Positions 14,675 through 27,168 of a stretch of 32,846 nt of DNA are shown here, piece after piece. Origin of the DNA: Rhodospirillaceae bacterium (GTDB taxonomy: Bacteria > Pseudomonadota > Alphaproteobacteria > Kiloniellales > DSM-21159); assembly GCA_029265995.1 (NCBI GenBank), contig JAJUFM010000020.1, positions 1 through 32,846 on the forward strand, in the 5' to 3' direction. The translations under genes were made by a program, and so were the position numbers. Below the pieces are notes generated by a model that saw only the letters and a list, made by a program, of their open reading frames with translations, was not told where the DNA came from and did no database searches. The first letter of the stretch is position 1; each line of letters opens with the position of its first letter.

Positions 14675-16657
14675 TTAAGCAGCCTGCCCGCTTTCAACCA
14701 GCACTCGGGCGAGAGCCTCCGGATCGGAAAGGAGGGCAGCCTCTTCATTCCGTTCCAAAGGCTGTCCGCTCGCCTGCTTGGCCAAGGCGCGCTGGAGCAA
14801 CTCGGGAGCCGGCGGATCATCGGCAGCAGCGACGAGTGCCCGATGGAGAAGCAGTAACCTGCGGTCGCGGAGCAGTGCCTGAAGGCCTCCGTCCGGCATC
14901 GCTACAAGCGGGTGCTTTGCCAATTCATTGGCGCGGCGAATGACACGGGGAGGAGCCGTTTCCTCGGGAATAAGGAAGAGCCCCGCCGCACGGGTGAGTT
15001 GCCCCATTCCAGGACTTGAGCCGAGCCAGAGGGTGACGGGCGCCAGCAGTAGCCCTACGGCTATGGGAGAAAACCACCAGGCCAAGCCACTGGGCAGCAA
15101 CGCAAGCAGCCCAACCGACGCTACGCCGGCAAGAAACTGCGCCCGGGTCGCGGCGAAGGCGAAGCTGAAGGGCAGCGTAGCCCCGTCATCGCGCGTTTGA
15201 CTGTTCCAGCCGCCGTCCCGGCCGCTGAAAATCTCGAACACGAAACGCACGTGCCAGATCAGCATTACCGGCGACAGCAGGATCGAGGCGAAGATCTCCA
15301 GGAGGGTTGAAACCGTGGCACGGAAAGCTCCGCCAACGCGGCGTCGTTGTGCTGGCGACGTTAGCACCAGGAGCAGCCCTAGCAGCCGTGGCAAGAACAG
15401 CAGGCTGGCGATCAAGCCGGTGAGCAGTAGAGCGGTTCCGCTTTGCTCGCCAGCGGCTGAGGCTGCGCCCTCCGCAGGACTTTGCACAGCGACAATTGCT
15501 AACCCCAGCAGCAGAAAGGCCAGCCAGATGGGGGAAGACAGATAGGCCATGATCCCTTGGGCGAGGTGCAGGCGGCTTACCCAGTGGAGGCCTCGCGCAG
15601 GAAGGACCTTGCCATGCTGCAGATTCCCCTGGCACCAGCGCCGATCTCGCATCGCATGATCCAGCGCTGTGGGAGGAGGTTCTTCCCAGGAACCGCCTAG
15701 ATCGGGCGCCATCCGAACTTCCCATCCAGCGCGGACCAGCAGGGCGGCCTCGACGAAGTCGTGGCTCATGATATGCCCGCCGAAGGGCTTGCGGCCTGGC
15801 AGGTCGGGCAGCCCGCAAGCCTCCGTGAAGGCGCGTGTCCGGATGATGGCGTTGTGGCCCCAGAAGTTGCCCTGACCCAATCCCCAGAAGGCCAGGCCAT
15901 AGGCCAGAACGGGCGTGGCAATCATGCTCGCCCACTGTTGCAGGCGCGCAAAGAGCGTCGAGCGGTTGATCAGCGTCGGTGGAACTTGCAGCAGCCCCAG
16001 GCGCGGGTTCGCCTTGAGCGTGCGCGCCATTGTCAGCAGCGTCTCGGGCGCCATAAGGGAATCGGCATCCAGTACGACCATCGCCTCGTAGTGGACGCCC
16101 CACCGCCGACAGAAGTCAGCGATGTTTCCAGCCTTACGGCCTTCATTTTTCGTACGGCGGCGATAGTGCAACGCGCCCGCGCCTTGCAACAGTCTGCGCG
16201 CGGCAAACCACGCGGCCTCCTCCGCGACCCAGATTCTGGGGTCGGTGGTATCGCTCAACACAAAGAAGTCGAAGGTGCGTCCCTCGGGGTGCCGCGCCAG
16301 CCCCTCGTACATCGCCGCGATGTTCGCAAAGACCCGGTTTGGATCTTCGTTGTAAACCGGCACCAGAATCGCGGTGCGATCTGGTAGAGGGTCCTCGGGG
16401 TCAGGCTTGCTCAATCCAGGTTGTCGCCAAGCGTTTAGCGCGGCGAAGGCTCCGACGATTGCGTTCCAGAAAGAAAACGCGAGCCAGAAGGTGAGGAAGG
16501 CGAACAGCGCCACGTAGAGGCCATCGGCGAGCCCGAAGCCTCCCCAGTTAAGCAGATCTTGAAATGCCCAGGCTGCGATCGCGGTAGTGGCGAGACTTCC
16601 ACCAATTACCGCGGTCCTGCTTGCGAAGCCAACAAGGCCTCCACGAGACAATCCCAT
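14675..16657 (-). CDS. opgH: Glucans biosynthesis glucosyltransferase, membrane and catalytic part
   Basis: 660 residues. It begins with two membrane helices, then a GT2 glucosyltransferase domain, then further helices from about residue 370. Catalytic features include VVLDADSLM (DxD region), SHDFVEAALLVRAGW (acceptor aspartate region) and RDRRWCQGN (the QxxRW-type motif). OpgH makes the linear beta-1,2-glucan backbone of osmoregulated periplasmic glucans in the inner membrane. E. coli OpgH has 847 residues, with about 140 cytoplasmic residues before the first helix. Here that part is encoded immediately upstream in the same frame but is cut off by two TGA codons. AGGTGATGA before this ATG can act as ribosome site and reinitiation signal. 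No opgG is adjacent. Confidence 0.9.
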   Translation of the reverse strand: MGLSRGGLVGFASRTAVIGGSLATTAIAAWAFQDLLNWGGFGLADGLYVALFAFLTFWLAFSFWNAIVGAFAALNAWRQPGLSKPDPEDPLPDRTAILVPVYNEDPNRVFANIAAMYEGLARHPEGRTFDFFVLSDTTDPRIWVAEEAAWFAARRLLQGAGALHYRRRTKNEGRKAGNIADFCRRWGVHYEAMVVLDADSLMAPETLLTMARTLKANPRLGLLQVPPTLINRSTLFARLQQWASMIATPVLAYGLAFWGLGQGNFWGHNAIIRTRAFTEACGLPDLPGRKPFGGHIMSHDFVEAALLVRAGWEVRMAPDLGGSWEEPPPTALDHAMRDRRWCQGNLQHGKVLPARGLHWVSRLHLAQGIMAYLSSPIWLAFLLLGLAIVAVQSPAEGAASAAGEQSGTALLLTGLIASLLFLPRLLGLLLVLTSPAQRRRVGGAFRATVSTLLEIFASILLSPVMLIWHVRFVFEIFSGRDGGWNSQTRDDGATLPFSFAFAATRAQFLAGVASVGLLALLPSGLAWWFSPIAVGLLLAPVTLWLGSSPGMGQLTRAAGLFLIPEETAPPRVIRRANELAKHPLVAMPDGGLQALLRDRRLLLLHRALVAAADDPPAPELLQRALAKQASGQPLERNEEAALLSDPEALARVLVESGQAA

Positions 16658-16666
16658 TCATCACCT
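16655..16666 (-). promoter_or_regulatory. Tandem TGA stops and restart site between the two opgH parts
   Basis: Reading the minus strand in one frame: AGG TGA TGA ATG. Both stops and the following ATG share the same frame. AGGTGAT resembles a Shine-Dalgarno sequence, so a ribosome ending on the first part could restart on the second. Confidence 0.75.
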
Positions 16667-17134
16667 CACGCGCGCACGCGCCAGGCTGGGCCTGCCGCGC
16701 GTGGAGGTGGGGAGCTTGGCACGCACAGCCGCCGGTTCGAGGGATTGCACCGGCATGGGAACAGGGACTACGGGCGGCGCTGCCACCGGTACCGCAAGAT
16801 CAAGCCTCCGCAGCGCCTCAGGCGGCAAAGTAGCGTCGTGGAACAACGTCAACGGCCAACGCTCTGCAACGCCACTCAAGGCAACGGCTGCCTCAGCGAC
16901 TGCAACCATCGTCCGCCGAGATTGATGACTCAGGAGGCTATTACTCAGTGGTTGATAGTTCAGCCACTCGCATAGCCGCCGCTCCAGAGTCTCCTCTAGC
17001 CTTTCGCCGGGGCGCGATTGGCGCCTCAGGCGGTTGATCAGCCGGTCGATGTCGCGCGGGGTGTGCACACCCAAGCCCCGGAGGCGGCTCTGCACAGAGA
17101 AGGCCGGGTCCGGAACGTCGGTAGAAGATGTCAT
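16661..17134 (-). CDS. N-terminal cytoplasmic part of OpgH, separated by tandem stops
   Basis: 157 residues from the ATG at 17134, which has CAGGA just upstream; an ATG at 17182 without such a site would add 16. The sequence is Arg-rich and helical (RDIDRLINRLRRQSRPGERLEETLERRL), then has a Pro/Val linker with VPMPVQSLEP and a basic end. OpgH proteins of Xanthomonas type carry a similar LPPEAPLAMP-QSL segment shortly before the first helix (from memory). The frame continues directly into the opgH catalytic part after two TGA codons. It is therefore best read as the detached N-terminal domain, which in E. coli binds FtsZ under rich conditions. It may be made as a separate polypeptide or lost. 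Confidence 0.7.
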   Translation of the reverse strand: MTSSTDVPDPAFSVQSRLRGLGVHTPRDIDRLINRLRRQSRPGERLEETLERRLCEWLNYQPLSNSLLSHQSRRTMVAVAEAAVALSGVAERWPLTLFHDATLPPEALRRLDLAVPVAAPPVVPVPMPVQSLEPAAVRAKLPTSTRGRPSLARARVR

Positions 17135-17364
17135 GGGTCCTGAGATGTTTCTCAACTTGTCGGATATGTCTGCAACAGACATGGCGTGCACCCAACGTCC
17201 TTTTCTATGACCAAAGTGCGTCAAGGCTCGCCAGGGGCGGAGCGCCTCCTGTCGGAGAGATATAGCCAGCAACTCGTGCAGAAGTTCCCTGATTGCCCGT
17301 GCTGGCATAATGTTTCGCCGGCAGCTAGCTTGCGCCCTTCATCTATTCGTCTGAGGAGTGATTT

Positions 17365-17832
17365 ATGGCTGGAAAGATCGACGCGCGGTTGGCGGAACTA
17401 TCCATAACGCTGCCCACTCCGGCGGCGCCCGTAGCCAACTACGTCCCCTTCGTGAAGATTGGTAACCTGGTTTTTCTGTCGGGCCAGTTGCCGATCAAGG
17501 ACGGAAAGCCGAGTCATCTTGGCAAGGCCGGCGGAGAACGAACGGCAGAAGAGGCGCAGGAAGCGGCGCGTAACTGCGCGATCAATATCATTGCGCAGCT
17601 AAAGGCTGCCTGCGACGGCGATCTTGACCGGGTAAAGCGTATTGTCCGCCTTGGCGGCTTCGTGGCATCGACCCCGGACTTCACGGATCAGCCTAAGGTA
17701 ATTAACGGAGCCAGCGACCTGATGGTCGAAGTCTTCGGTGATGCCGGCCGCCACTGCCGCACCGCCGTGGCCGCGCCGTCTCTTCCCATGGATGTCACGG
17801 TGGAGATCGACGGCATTGCCGAAATCGAGTAG
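17365..17832 (+). CDS. RidA family protein
   Basis: 155 residues, with GAGGAGTGA upstream of the ATG. It matches the longer RidA subgroup: YVPFVKIGNLVFLSGQLP, then AAEEAQ-like AARNCAINIIAQLKAACDGDLDRV, then GRHCRTAVAAPSLPMDVTVEID with the conserved arginine that binds the substrate carboxylate. RidA proteins hydrolyse reactive enamines/imines formed by pyridoxal-phosphate enzymes such as threonine dehydratase, protecting branched-chain amino acid synthesis among others. It is divergent from the opgH region and convergent with mmsA, sharing a terminator. The exact substrate of this subgroup is not certain. Confidence 0.92.
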   Translation: MAGKIDARLAELSITLPTPAAPVANYVPFVKIGNLVFLSGQLPIKDGKPSHLGKAGGERTAEEAQEAARNCAINIIAQLKAACDGDLDRVKRIVRLGGFVASTPDFTDQPKVINGASDLMVEVFGDAGRHCRTAVAAPSLPMDVTVEIDGIAEIE

Positions 17833-17856
17833 CCACGTCGCTCGGTTGCCAAATAA

Positions 17857-17885
17857 GAAAAGGCCCCGTTTTCCGGGGCCTTTTT
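17857..17885. terminator. Bidirectional rho-independent terminator between ridA and mmsA
   Basis: AAAAGGCCCCG pairs with CGGGGCCTTTT across a 5-base loop, with A and T runs on the two sides. It lies 25 bases after ridA and 22 bases after the convergent mmsA stop, so it can serve both. Confidence 0.92.
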
Positions 17886-17906
17886 CGCAGCACAGTCGGA
17901 ATTGCT

Positions 17907-19403
<1,497 letters not shown>

Positions 19404-19496
19404 AGCGTCTTCCTCTTCGTTTGCATGATCCGGGCCCGGCCAGTGGTGGCGGTCGCGAGGCCACCATAGAGCAAACAGCACGAGCCTTTAAAGCGC

Positions 19497-20417
19497 TCAA
19501 CTGCTGCCGTCAGGGATGACAAACTCGCTCGAACGGTAGCCTTGCAGGAACAGCAATCCTGTCAGATCGCCATGATCGAGCCTATAGCGTGCCGCACGCC
19601 GAACCAGGGGCTTTCCGCGAAAGGCAACGCCGAGACCTGCCTCGTTGAGCATCGCCAGATCATTGGCGCCGTCGCCCACTGCTGCTGCCTCAGCCGCCGA
19701 AAGGCTCAGCCCGTCACAGAGCTCCAGGAGGATCTCCAGCTTTGCGTCGCGGCCCAGAATTGGCGGTACAACCTCGCCGGAAACTGTCCCATCATCCAAC
19801 TTGAGCTCGTTTGCCCGAACGAGATCGAAGCCGAGCCTTTCACCGATGGGATTGGCGAAACAAGTGAAGCCGCCGGAAACCAGGGCGCAGTAAGTGCCGT
19901 GTCGGCGCAGAGTGGCCACGAGCGTGACTGCGCCCGCCATCAGCGTCATCCTCTTGGAGACGCTTGCAAGATCCGCTTCCGACAGGCCGGCCAGGAGGGC
20001 AACGCGTTCCGTCAGCGCCTGCTCAAAATTCAGTTCCCCTCGCATGGATCGCTCGGTGATTGTCGCAATTTTCTCGCGCTTGCCGATCAACTCCCCCAGT
20101 TCATCCAGCATTTCCTGCTGGATGATGGTCGATTCCAGGTCTGCCACCAGAAGGCGCTTGCGTCGGCCGGCGGCGGGTTGAACAGCCAGATCCAAGGAGA
20201 CGTCACCCAGAGCCTGCCGGAGGTCTTGCTCGAGAGATGCTGTATCGCCCTGCTCAGGCCAGGAAAAGGGTAGGTCGCAGGCGACACCCTCGGCGAGCCA
20301 GTCGACATCAACAGGCGTTGCCCCTGAGCTTCGGAGGGCAGAGCAAACAGCCTCCACATGCCGGACTTGCAGTTGCGCGCGTTGCGGATCGTCGATCAAG
20401 GTCACTACATGCTTCAT
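19497..20417 (-). CDS. serB: Phosphoserine phosphatase
   Basis: 306 residues. About 85 N-terminal residues form an ACT-like regulatory region, followed by a HAD phosphatase domain. Motif 2 is ALVSGGFTCFA, and the later motif is AVGDGANDLAML. Both are standard for SerB, which removes phosphate from phosphoserine in serine synthesis. Motif 1 reads VADLESTII (Asp93-Leu-Glu95): the second acid, usually Asp as the general acid/base, is Glu. The flanking region TIIQQEMLDELGELIG is the family's usual sequence. The gene is divergent from miaA with only 42 bases between the starts. Confidence 0.9.
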   Translation of the reverse strand: MKHVVTLIDDPQRAQLQVRHVEAVCSALRSSGATPVDVDWLAEGVACDLPFSWPEQGDTASLEQDLRQALGDVSLDLAVQPAAGRRKRLLVADLESTIIQQEMLDELGELIGKREKIATITERSMRGELNFEQALTERVALLAGLSEADLASVSKRMTLMAGAVTLVATLRRHGTYCALVSGGFTCFANPIGERLGFDLVRANELKLDDGTVSGEVVPPILGRDAKLEILLELCDGLSLSAAEAAAVGDGANDLAMLNEAGLGVAFRGKPLVRRAARYRLDHGDLTGLLFLQGYRSSEFVIPDGSS

Positions 20418-20459
20418 GAGCCAAAGCTATAGAAGCCGCGGGGGCGAAAGGACAGGGCT

Positions 20460-21443
20460 ATGCGTGCAGATACAGATGGTGAGACGGAGCCAAAGCCTTT
20501 GGCCCTCGTAGTCGCGGGGCCGACGGCCAGTGGCAAGTCTGCGCTCGCGCTGCATCTGGCTGAAGAGCTGAGCGGGACGGTTATCAATGCTGATTCGCTG
20601 CAGGTGTATCGAGAGCTGTCCGTAGTCACCGCACGTCCGAGCGAGGCGGACATGGCCCGCGTGCCGCACCGACTGTATGGCATCCTTTCGGTTCGCGAAA
20701 ACTGCTCGGCGGGCCGCTGGCGGAGCATGGCGTTGAAAGCGATGGAGGAAGCGCGCAGCGAGGGAAGGGTGCCGATTTTGGTGGGAGGGACGGGCCTCTA
20801 CCTCAAGGCGCTAGAGGAAGGCCTTTATCAGATACCGCCAGTGCCAAAAGAAGTGAGAGTTGAGGCGGAAGCTCTCCTTGCACAGGGCGAGCGCGAGCGC
20901 CTGCTTCAGGACCTGGCAGTAGGAGACCCCGAGAGTCATGCGCGCCTTCATCGCAACGATACCCAGCGGTTGCTGAGAGCGTGGGAAGTGCTCCAAGCGA
21001 CCGGGCAGCCTCTTTCCTATTGGCAGCGTCAGCCTTCTGAACCCCCCGTCCCCTGGCGTTTTGCCTGGGTTCTTCTCCTGCCGCCGCGCGAGCAACTGCA
21101 TTGCGCGATCGAGAGGCGTTTTCGGACGATGGTCGCCGCTGGCGCGCTTGAAGAGGTGGGGCCACTTTTGCAGGAGCCATTGCCGGCGAACGCCACCGCG
21201 GGAAAGGCTGTCGGCGTTCCGGAACTTGCGGCCTATCTGCGAGGCGATGTGGACCTTGAGGAGGCCATTGAGGCTGCGGCAGCGGCTACGCGCAGGTACG
21301 CTAAGCGTCAGCTTACCTGGCTTCGCGGGCAGGTGTTGGGCAGGAAAGAGACGCTTCTTGAGATACGGGAGCAATATTCGAACGATAACGCAGCCTTTAT
21401 CTTTCCGAAAGTTCTCCAGTTTGTGTTGACCCTCCCTAGGTGA
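20460..21443 (+). CDS. miaA: tRNA dimethylallyltransferase
   Basis: 327 residues, with GAAAGGACAGGG before the ATG. The P loop is VAGPTASGKSALA (residues about 18-30). The substrate motif is INADSLQVYRELSVVTARPSEAD, and VGGTGLYLKAL and RNDTQRLLRAWEV follow as in all MiaA. The C-terminal part has AGKAVGVPELAAYL and RYAKRQLTWLRGQ. The enzyme adds a dimethylallyl group to A37 of tRNAs reading UNN codons. It ends 105 bases before ilvI, with a terminator in the gap. Confidence 0.95.
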   Translation: MRADTDGETEPKPLALVVAGPTASGKSALALHLAEELSGTVINADSLQVYRELSVVTARPSEADMARVPHRLYGILSVRENCSAGRWRSMALKAMEEARSEGRVPILVGGTGLYLKALEEGLYQIPPVPKEVRVEAEALLAQGERERLLQDLAVGDPESHARLHRNDTQRLLRAWEVLQATGQPLSYWQRQPSEPPVPWRFAWVLLLPPREQLHCAIERRFRTMVAAGALEEVGPLLQEPLPANATAGKAVGVPELAAYLRGDVDLEEAIEAAAAATRRYAKRQLTWLRGQVLGRKETLLEIREQYSNDNAAFIFPKVLQFVLTLPR

Positions 21444-21461
21444 GGCGATAGGGTGCGCTGC

Positions 21462-21497
21462 CGCCGGGGGCCAAGCTTGGCCGGTCCGGCGGTTTTC
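21462..21497 (+). terminator. Rho-independent terminator after miaA
   Basis: CCGCCGG pairs with CCGGCGG followed by TTTT. Inside lies a second perfect palindrome, GGCCAAGCTTGGCC (21470-21483), that can extend the hairpin. The T run is short, so some read-through into ilvI is possible. Confidence 0.7.
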
Positions 21498-21507
21498 CTG
21501 TTAATTA

Positions 21508-21527
21508 GTCGAAGTTGGGTTCGACTG
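21508..21527 (+). other. Short hairpin in the ilvI leader
   Basis: AGTCGAA pairs perfectly with TTCGACT across a 6-base loop, ending 20 bases before the ilvI start. No leader peptide rich in Ile, Val or Leu codons is visible before it. A role in translation control is only a possibility. Confidence 0.35.
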
Positions 21528-21547
21528 CTGAAGTGAGGCTATAGGAG

Positions 21548-23326
21548 ATGGAGCGCGACAAGAGTTCGGAAGCCGAGATGCTGACCGGTGCCCAAATGGT
21601 CATCAAGGCCCTTGTAGAGCAGGGCGTAGAGGTGATTTTCGGCTATCCCGGCGGCGCCGTACTTCCGATCTATGACGCTCTCTTCCAGCAGAATTCTATC
21701 CGCCACATCCTGGTGCGGCACGAGCAGGCGGCGGTTCATGCGGCAGAGGGCTATGCCCGCTCCACCGGCAAGGTCGGCGTCGTCCTGGTTACCTCAGGTC
21801 CAGGCGCGACCAATGCGGTCACCGGACTGACGGATGCCCTGATGGACTCCATTCCGGTGGTCTGCCTGACAGGGCAGGTGCCAACTCATCTGATCGGTAA
21901 TGATGCCTTCCAGGAGGCTGATACCACCGGCATCACCCGCCCCTGTACAAAGCACAATTACCTGGTGAAGAGCCCGGACGAGCTCAGCCGAACGCTACAT
22001 GAGGCCTTCTATGTTGCGCAGGCGGGGCGCCCGGGGCCAGTGGTCGTGGATCTGCCAAAGGACACGGTTCAGAACAGGGGCGTCTACACGCCGCGGGAAG
22101 CTGTCGTCCATCGCAGCTATCGTCCGCAGAGGCAACCGGAGCTGGACGGGGTGCGCGAGGCCATCGCCTTGCTCAAGGACGCCAAGCGGCCGATTTTCTA
22201 TACCGGCGGTGGCGTCATCAACTCCGGCCCAGAGGCCTCGGCCGCCTTGCGGGAGTTGGTGCAGCTGACCGGCGCCCCAATCACCTCCACCCTGATGGGT
22301 CTTGGAGCTTTCCCCGCATCTGATGGTCGGTTCCTCGGGATGCTGGGGATGCATGGCACCTATGAAGCCAACCTGGCCATGTATGAATGCGACGTCATGG
22401 TGTGCGTCGGCGCACGCTTCGATGACCGCGTCACCGGACGTCTCAGCGACTTTTCGCCGAACTCGAAGAAAATCCATATCGATATCGATCCCAGTTCGAT
22501 CAACAAGAACGTGATGGTCGACTTGCCGATCGTCGGCGATTGCGGCGCGGTTCTGGAAGCCATGCTGGCTGAATGGAAAGAGCAGAAGGTTTCGGCGGAC
22601 CAGAAGGCGCTCGGCGCCTGGTGGGAGCGCATCAATGGCTGGCGCACCCGGAATTGCCTTGCCTTTGAGCAGAAAGGGTCAGCCATCAAGCCGCAATACG
22701 CCATCCAGCGCCTCTATGAACTGACCCGCGAGCGCGACGTCTATTTCACGACCGAGGTCGGGCAGCATCAGATGTGGGCGGCGCAGTACATCAAGTTTGA
22801 GCAGCCCAACCGTTGGATGACGTCGGGCGGGCTGGGCACCATGGGTTATGGTCTGCCAGCTGCGCTAGGCGTTCAGGTGGCCCATCCGGATGCCCTGGTT
22901 ATCGATGTTGCAGGGGAGGCCTCGATCCTGATGAATATTCAAGAGCTCTCGACCCTGTGTCAGTACGGGTTACCGGTGAAGATCTTCATCGTGAACAACC
23001 AGTGGATGGGAATGGTCCGCCAATGGCAGGAGCTTCTGCATGGCAGCCGCTACTCTGAAAGCTATAGCGCAAGCTTGCCTGATTTCGTGAAGCTTGCAGA
23101 TGCCTACGGCATCAAGGGCATCGTCTGCGAGAAGGCCGAGGAGCTGGACGACCGGATCCGCGAAATGATCGAATCCCCATCCCCGGTCATCTTTGATTGT
23201 CGCGTACTTCAGGAAGAAAACTGTTTCCCGATGATCCCCTCGGGCGCAGCACATTACGAAATGCTGCTGGGGCCGGAGGACAAGGCGCAGCGACCGATCT
23301 CGGAGGAGGGGATGGTATTGGTCTGA
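21548..23326 (+). CDS. ilvI: Acetolactate synthase large subunit
   Basis: 592 residues. The thiamine-diphosphate domain with the activating glutamate is [17 protein letters not shown]...[18 protein letters not shown]. The FAD domain follows, and the C-terminal TPP/Mg domain has [18 protein letters not shown] and [17 protein letters not shown], with [17 protein letters not shown]. The metal-binding GDx motif has Glu instead of Asp (GEAS); I believe this occurs in related alphaproteobacteria. The enzyme joins two pyruvates, or pyruvate and 2-oxobutyrate, in the first common step of Val, Leu and Ile synthesis. Its regulatory subunit ilvH follows after 72 bases. Confidence 0.95.
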   Translation: MERDKSSEAEMLTGAQMVIKALVEQGVEVIFGYPGGAVLPIYDALFQQNSIRHILVRHEQAAVHAAEGYARSTGKVGVVLVTSGPGATNAVTGLTDALMDSIPVVCLTGQVPTHLIGNDAFQEADTTGITRPCTKHNYLVKSPDELSRTLHEAFYVAQAGRPGPVVVDLPKDTVQNRGVYTPREAVVHRSYRPQRQPELDGVREAIALLKDAKRPIFYTGGGVINSGPEASAALRELVQLTGAPITSTLMGLGAFPASDGRFLGMLGMHGTYEANLAMYECDVMVCVGARFDDRVTGRLSDFSPNSKKIHIDIDPSSINKNVMVDLPIVGDCGAVLEAMLAEWKEQKVSADQKALGAWWERINGWRTRNCLAFEQKGSAIKPQYAIQRLYELTRERDVYFTTEVGQHQMWAAQYIKFEQPNRWMTSGGLGTMGYGLPAALGVQVAHPDALVIDVAGEASILMNIQELSTLCQYGLPVKIFIVNNQWMGMVRQWQELLHGSRYSESYSASLPDFVKLADAYGIKGIVCEKAEELDDRIREMIESPSPVIFDCRVLQEENCFPMIPSGAAHYEMLLGPEDKAQRPISEEGMVLV

Positions 23327-23398
23327 GCCGCTCATCAGGCTTCATCACAGATCCCGTGCGGCCTTTTGGCGCACATCCTTAATCACGAGATCAGGCAA

Positions 23399-23920
23399 AT
23401 GCCCAACAAGACTGAAACGATGCCGATAGAACGGCGCACGATTGCAGTTCTGGTCGACAACGAACCCGGCGTACTTGCCCGCGTCATCGGGCTCTTTTCG
23501 GGCCGCGGATACAACATTGAATCGCTGACCGTGACGGAGGTGGATCCTGCGGTACATCTGAGCCGCATCACCATCGTTACCAGCGGCACAGCGCAGGTAA
23601 TCGAGCAGATCAAGGCGCAGCTCGATCGCCTGGTGCCGGTTCACCGCGTATCGGACCTGACTTTGCAAGGTCCCCACGTTCCGCGGGAGCTTGCGCTGGT
23701 CAAGGTAGTGGGTGGCGGTGAAAAGCGGGTCGAGGCGCTGCGGATCGCCGACATCTTCCGCGCGCGCGCCGTCGACAGCAGTCATGAGCACTTCACTTTT
23801 GAGGTTTCTGGCGACAGCGGCAAGTTGAATGCCTTCATCGAGTTGATGCGGCCGCTTGGACTTGCTGATGTTAGCCGGACCGGCGTGGTGGCCATTGCTC
23901 GTGGGAGCGGCGGCCTCTAG
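23399..23920 (+). CDS. ilvH: Acetolactate synthase small (regulatory) subunit
   Basis: 173 residues from the ATG at 23399. An in-frame ATG at 23420 (MPIERRTIAV) is an alternative; neither has a strong ribosome site. The N-terminal ACT domain is RTIAVLVDNEPGVLARVIGLFSGRGYNIESLTV, the classic IlvH/IlvN sequence that binds valine for feedback inhibition. The second domain contains VKVVGGGEKRVEALRIADIFRARAVD and ends MRPLGLADVSRTGVVAIARG. It partners the ilvI product. ilvC follows after 127 bases. Confidence 0.95.
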   Translation: MPNKTETMPIERRTIAVLVDNEPGVLARVIGLFSGRGYNIESLTVTEVDPAVHLSRITIVTSGTAQVIEQIKAQLDRLVPVHRVSDLTLQGPHVPRELALVKVVGGGEKRVEALRIADIFRARAVDSSHEHFTFEVSGDSGKLNAFIELMRPLGLADVSRTGVVAIARGSGGL

Positions 23921-24044
23921 CCAATTTTCTGAAGGGGGCTTCGGCCATTGCACCTCCTGCGTCTGCAAGCTAGAAGGCGCCCCTATAACATCTACAATGG
24001 CCCGGCTGCCGGGTTCGCAAGATCGTTTCAATAAAAGGGACTAG

Positions 24045-25067
<1,023 letters not shown>

Positions 25068-25096
25068 AAGCCATCACGCAGGCTGATTGCGTGGAG

Positions 25097-25131
25097 CGCC
25101 CCGGAACCAATTCCGGGGCGTTTTCCTTTTT
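25097..25131 (+). terminator. Rho-independent terminator after ilvC
   Basis: A perfect 10-base stem, CGCCCCGGAA with TTCCGGGGCG, has a 4-base loop and is followed by TTTTCCTTTTT, 29 bases after the ilvC stop. Confidence 0.95.
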
Positions 25132-25164
25132 GAGCTTGAGCTCGATCGTCGGGACGATTGAAGG

Positions 25165-25719
25165 GTGGAACAAGGCTATTCCAGCCAAAAGGCCAGGATG
25201 CTGGCAGGGGAACTCTATGATGCCGGCGATCCCGAGTTGGTGGCTGAGCGGGAGAAGGCCGCGCGTCTGCTCCACCGCTTCAACCATCTGCATCCGGATG
25301 ATCCCGCGTCAGCCAGCCTGCTGGATGAACTCTTAGGGGAGTTAGGAGCGAAGTGTGAGATCCGCCCTCCCTTCTACTGCGACTACGGCTATAACATCTC
25401 CATCGGTCCGCGCTGCTTCTTCAACTTCGGCTGTGTGCTGCTGGACGTTATGCCGATCACGATAGGGGCCGACTGCAAGTTCGGTCCAGGGGTGCAGGTC
25501 CTGACGCCGGATCATCCGCGCGACGCCGCGGTGCGCCGACAGGGACTGGAACGAGCAGATCCTATTGCCATCGGAAATAATGTCTGGATCGGAGGCGCGG
25601 CGGTAATCCTGCCAGGCGTCACAATTGGGACGGATGCCATCGTGGCGGCCGGCGCTGTCGTAACTCGCGATGTGGCACCGGGCTCTCTAGTGGGCGGAGT
25701 ACCGGCGCGCCAACTATAG
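25165..25719 (+). CDS. Sugar O-acetyltransferase of the Maa/NodL type
   Basis: 184 residues from a GTG start; an ATG at 25198 with AAAAGG upstream is an alternative start that shortens it by 11. The N-terminal region KARMLAGELYDAGDPEL...RLLHRFNHLHP matches maltose acetyltransferases. The left-handed beta-helix of hexapeptide repeats follows: FYCDYGYNISIG, CFFNFGCVLLDVMPITIG, VQVLTPDHP (with the catalytic histidine) and IGNNVWIGGAAVILPGVTIG. It moves an acetyl group from acetyl-CoA to a sugar hydroxyl. The acceptor is unknown. It stands alone after the ilvC terminator. Confidence 0.9.
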   Translation: MEQGYSSQKARMLAGELYDAGDPELVAEREKAARLLHRFNHLHPDDPASASLLDELLGELGAKCEIRPPFYCDYGYNISIGPRCFFNFGCVLLDVMPITIGADCKFGPGVQVLTPDHPRDAAVRRQGLERADPIAIGNNVWIGGAAVILPGVTIGTDAIVAAGAVVTRDVAPGSLVGGVPARQL

Positions 25720-27055
<1,336 letters not shown>

Positions 27056-27061
27056 CTGGCC

Positions 27062-27110
27062 GGAAGTTGATTTCAGGCTCAATCGCTGCTTTCGAGACTT
27101 CCATTTTTTT
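27062..27110 (+). terminator. Possible weak terminator or attenuator between mreB and mreC
   Basis: GGAAGT (27062-27067) can pair with ACTTCC (27097-27102), followed by A and seven T residues. The 29-base loop is large and the stem only six pairs. If it works, it could reduce expression of the downstream genes relative to mreB. Confidence 0.3.
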
Positions 27111-27168
27111 CGTCCCTTACCTAGCCTTGGCTCGGCTTTGAGACGACGTGCCGGTTGTCAGACTCTCT

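Noticed and set aside
16559..16975. Plus-strand frames of 60-138 codons opposite the opgH N-terminal part.
   Set aside because: They are antisense to a minus-strand frame that fits OpgH, have no family-like sequence and no ribosome sites.
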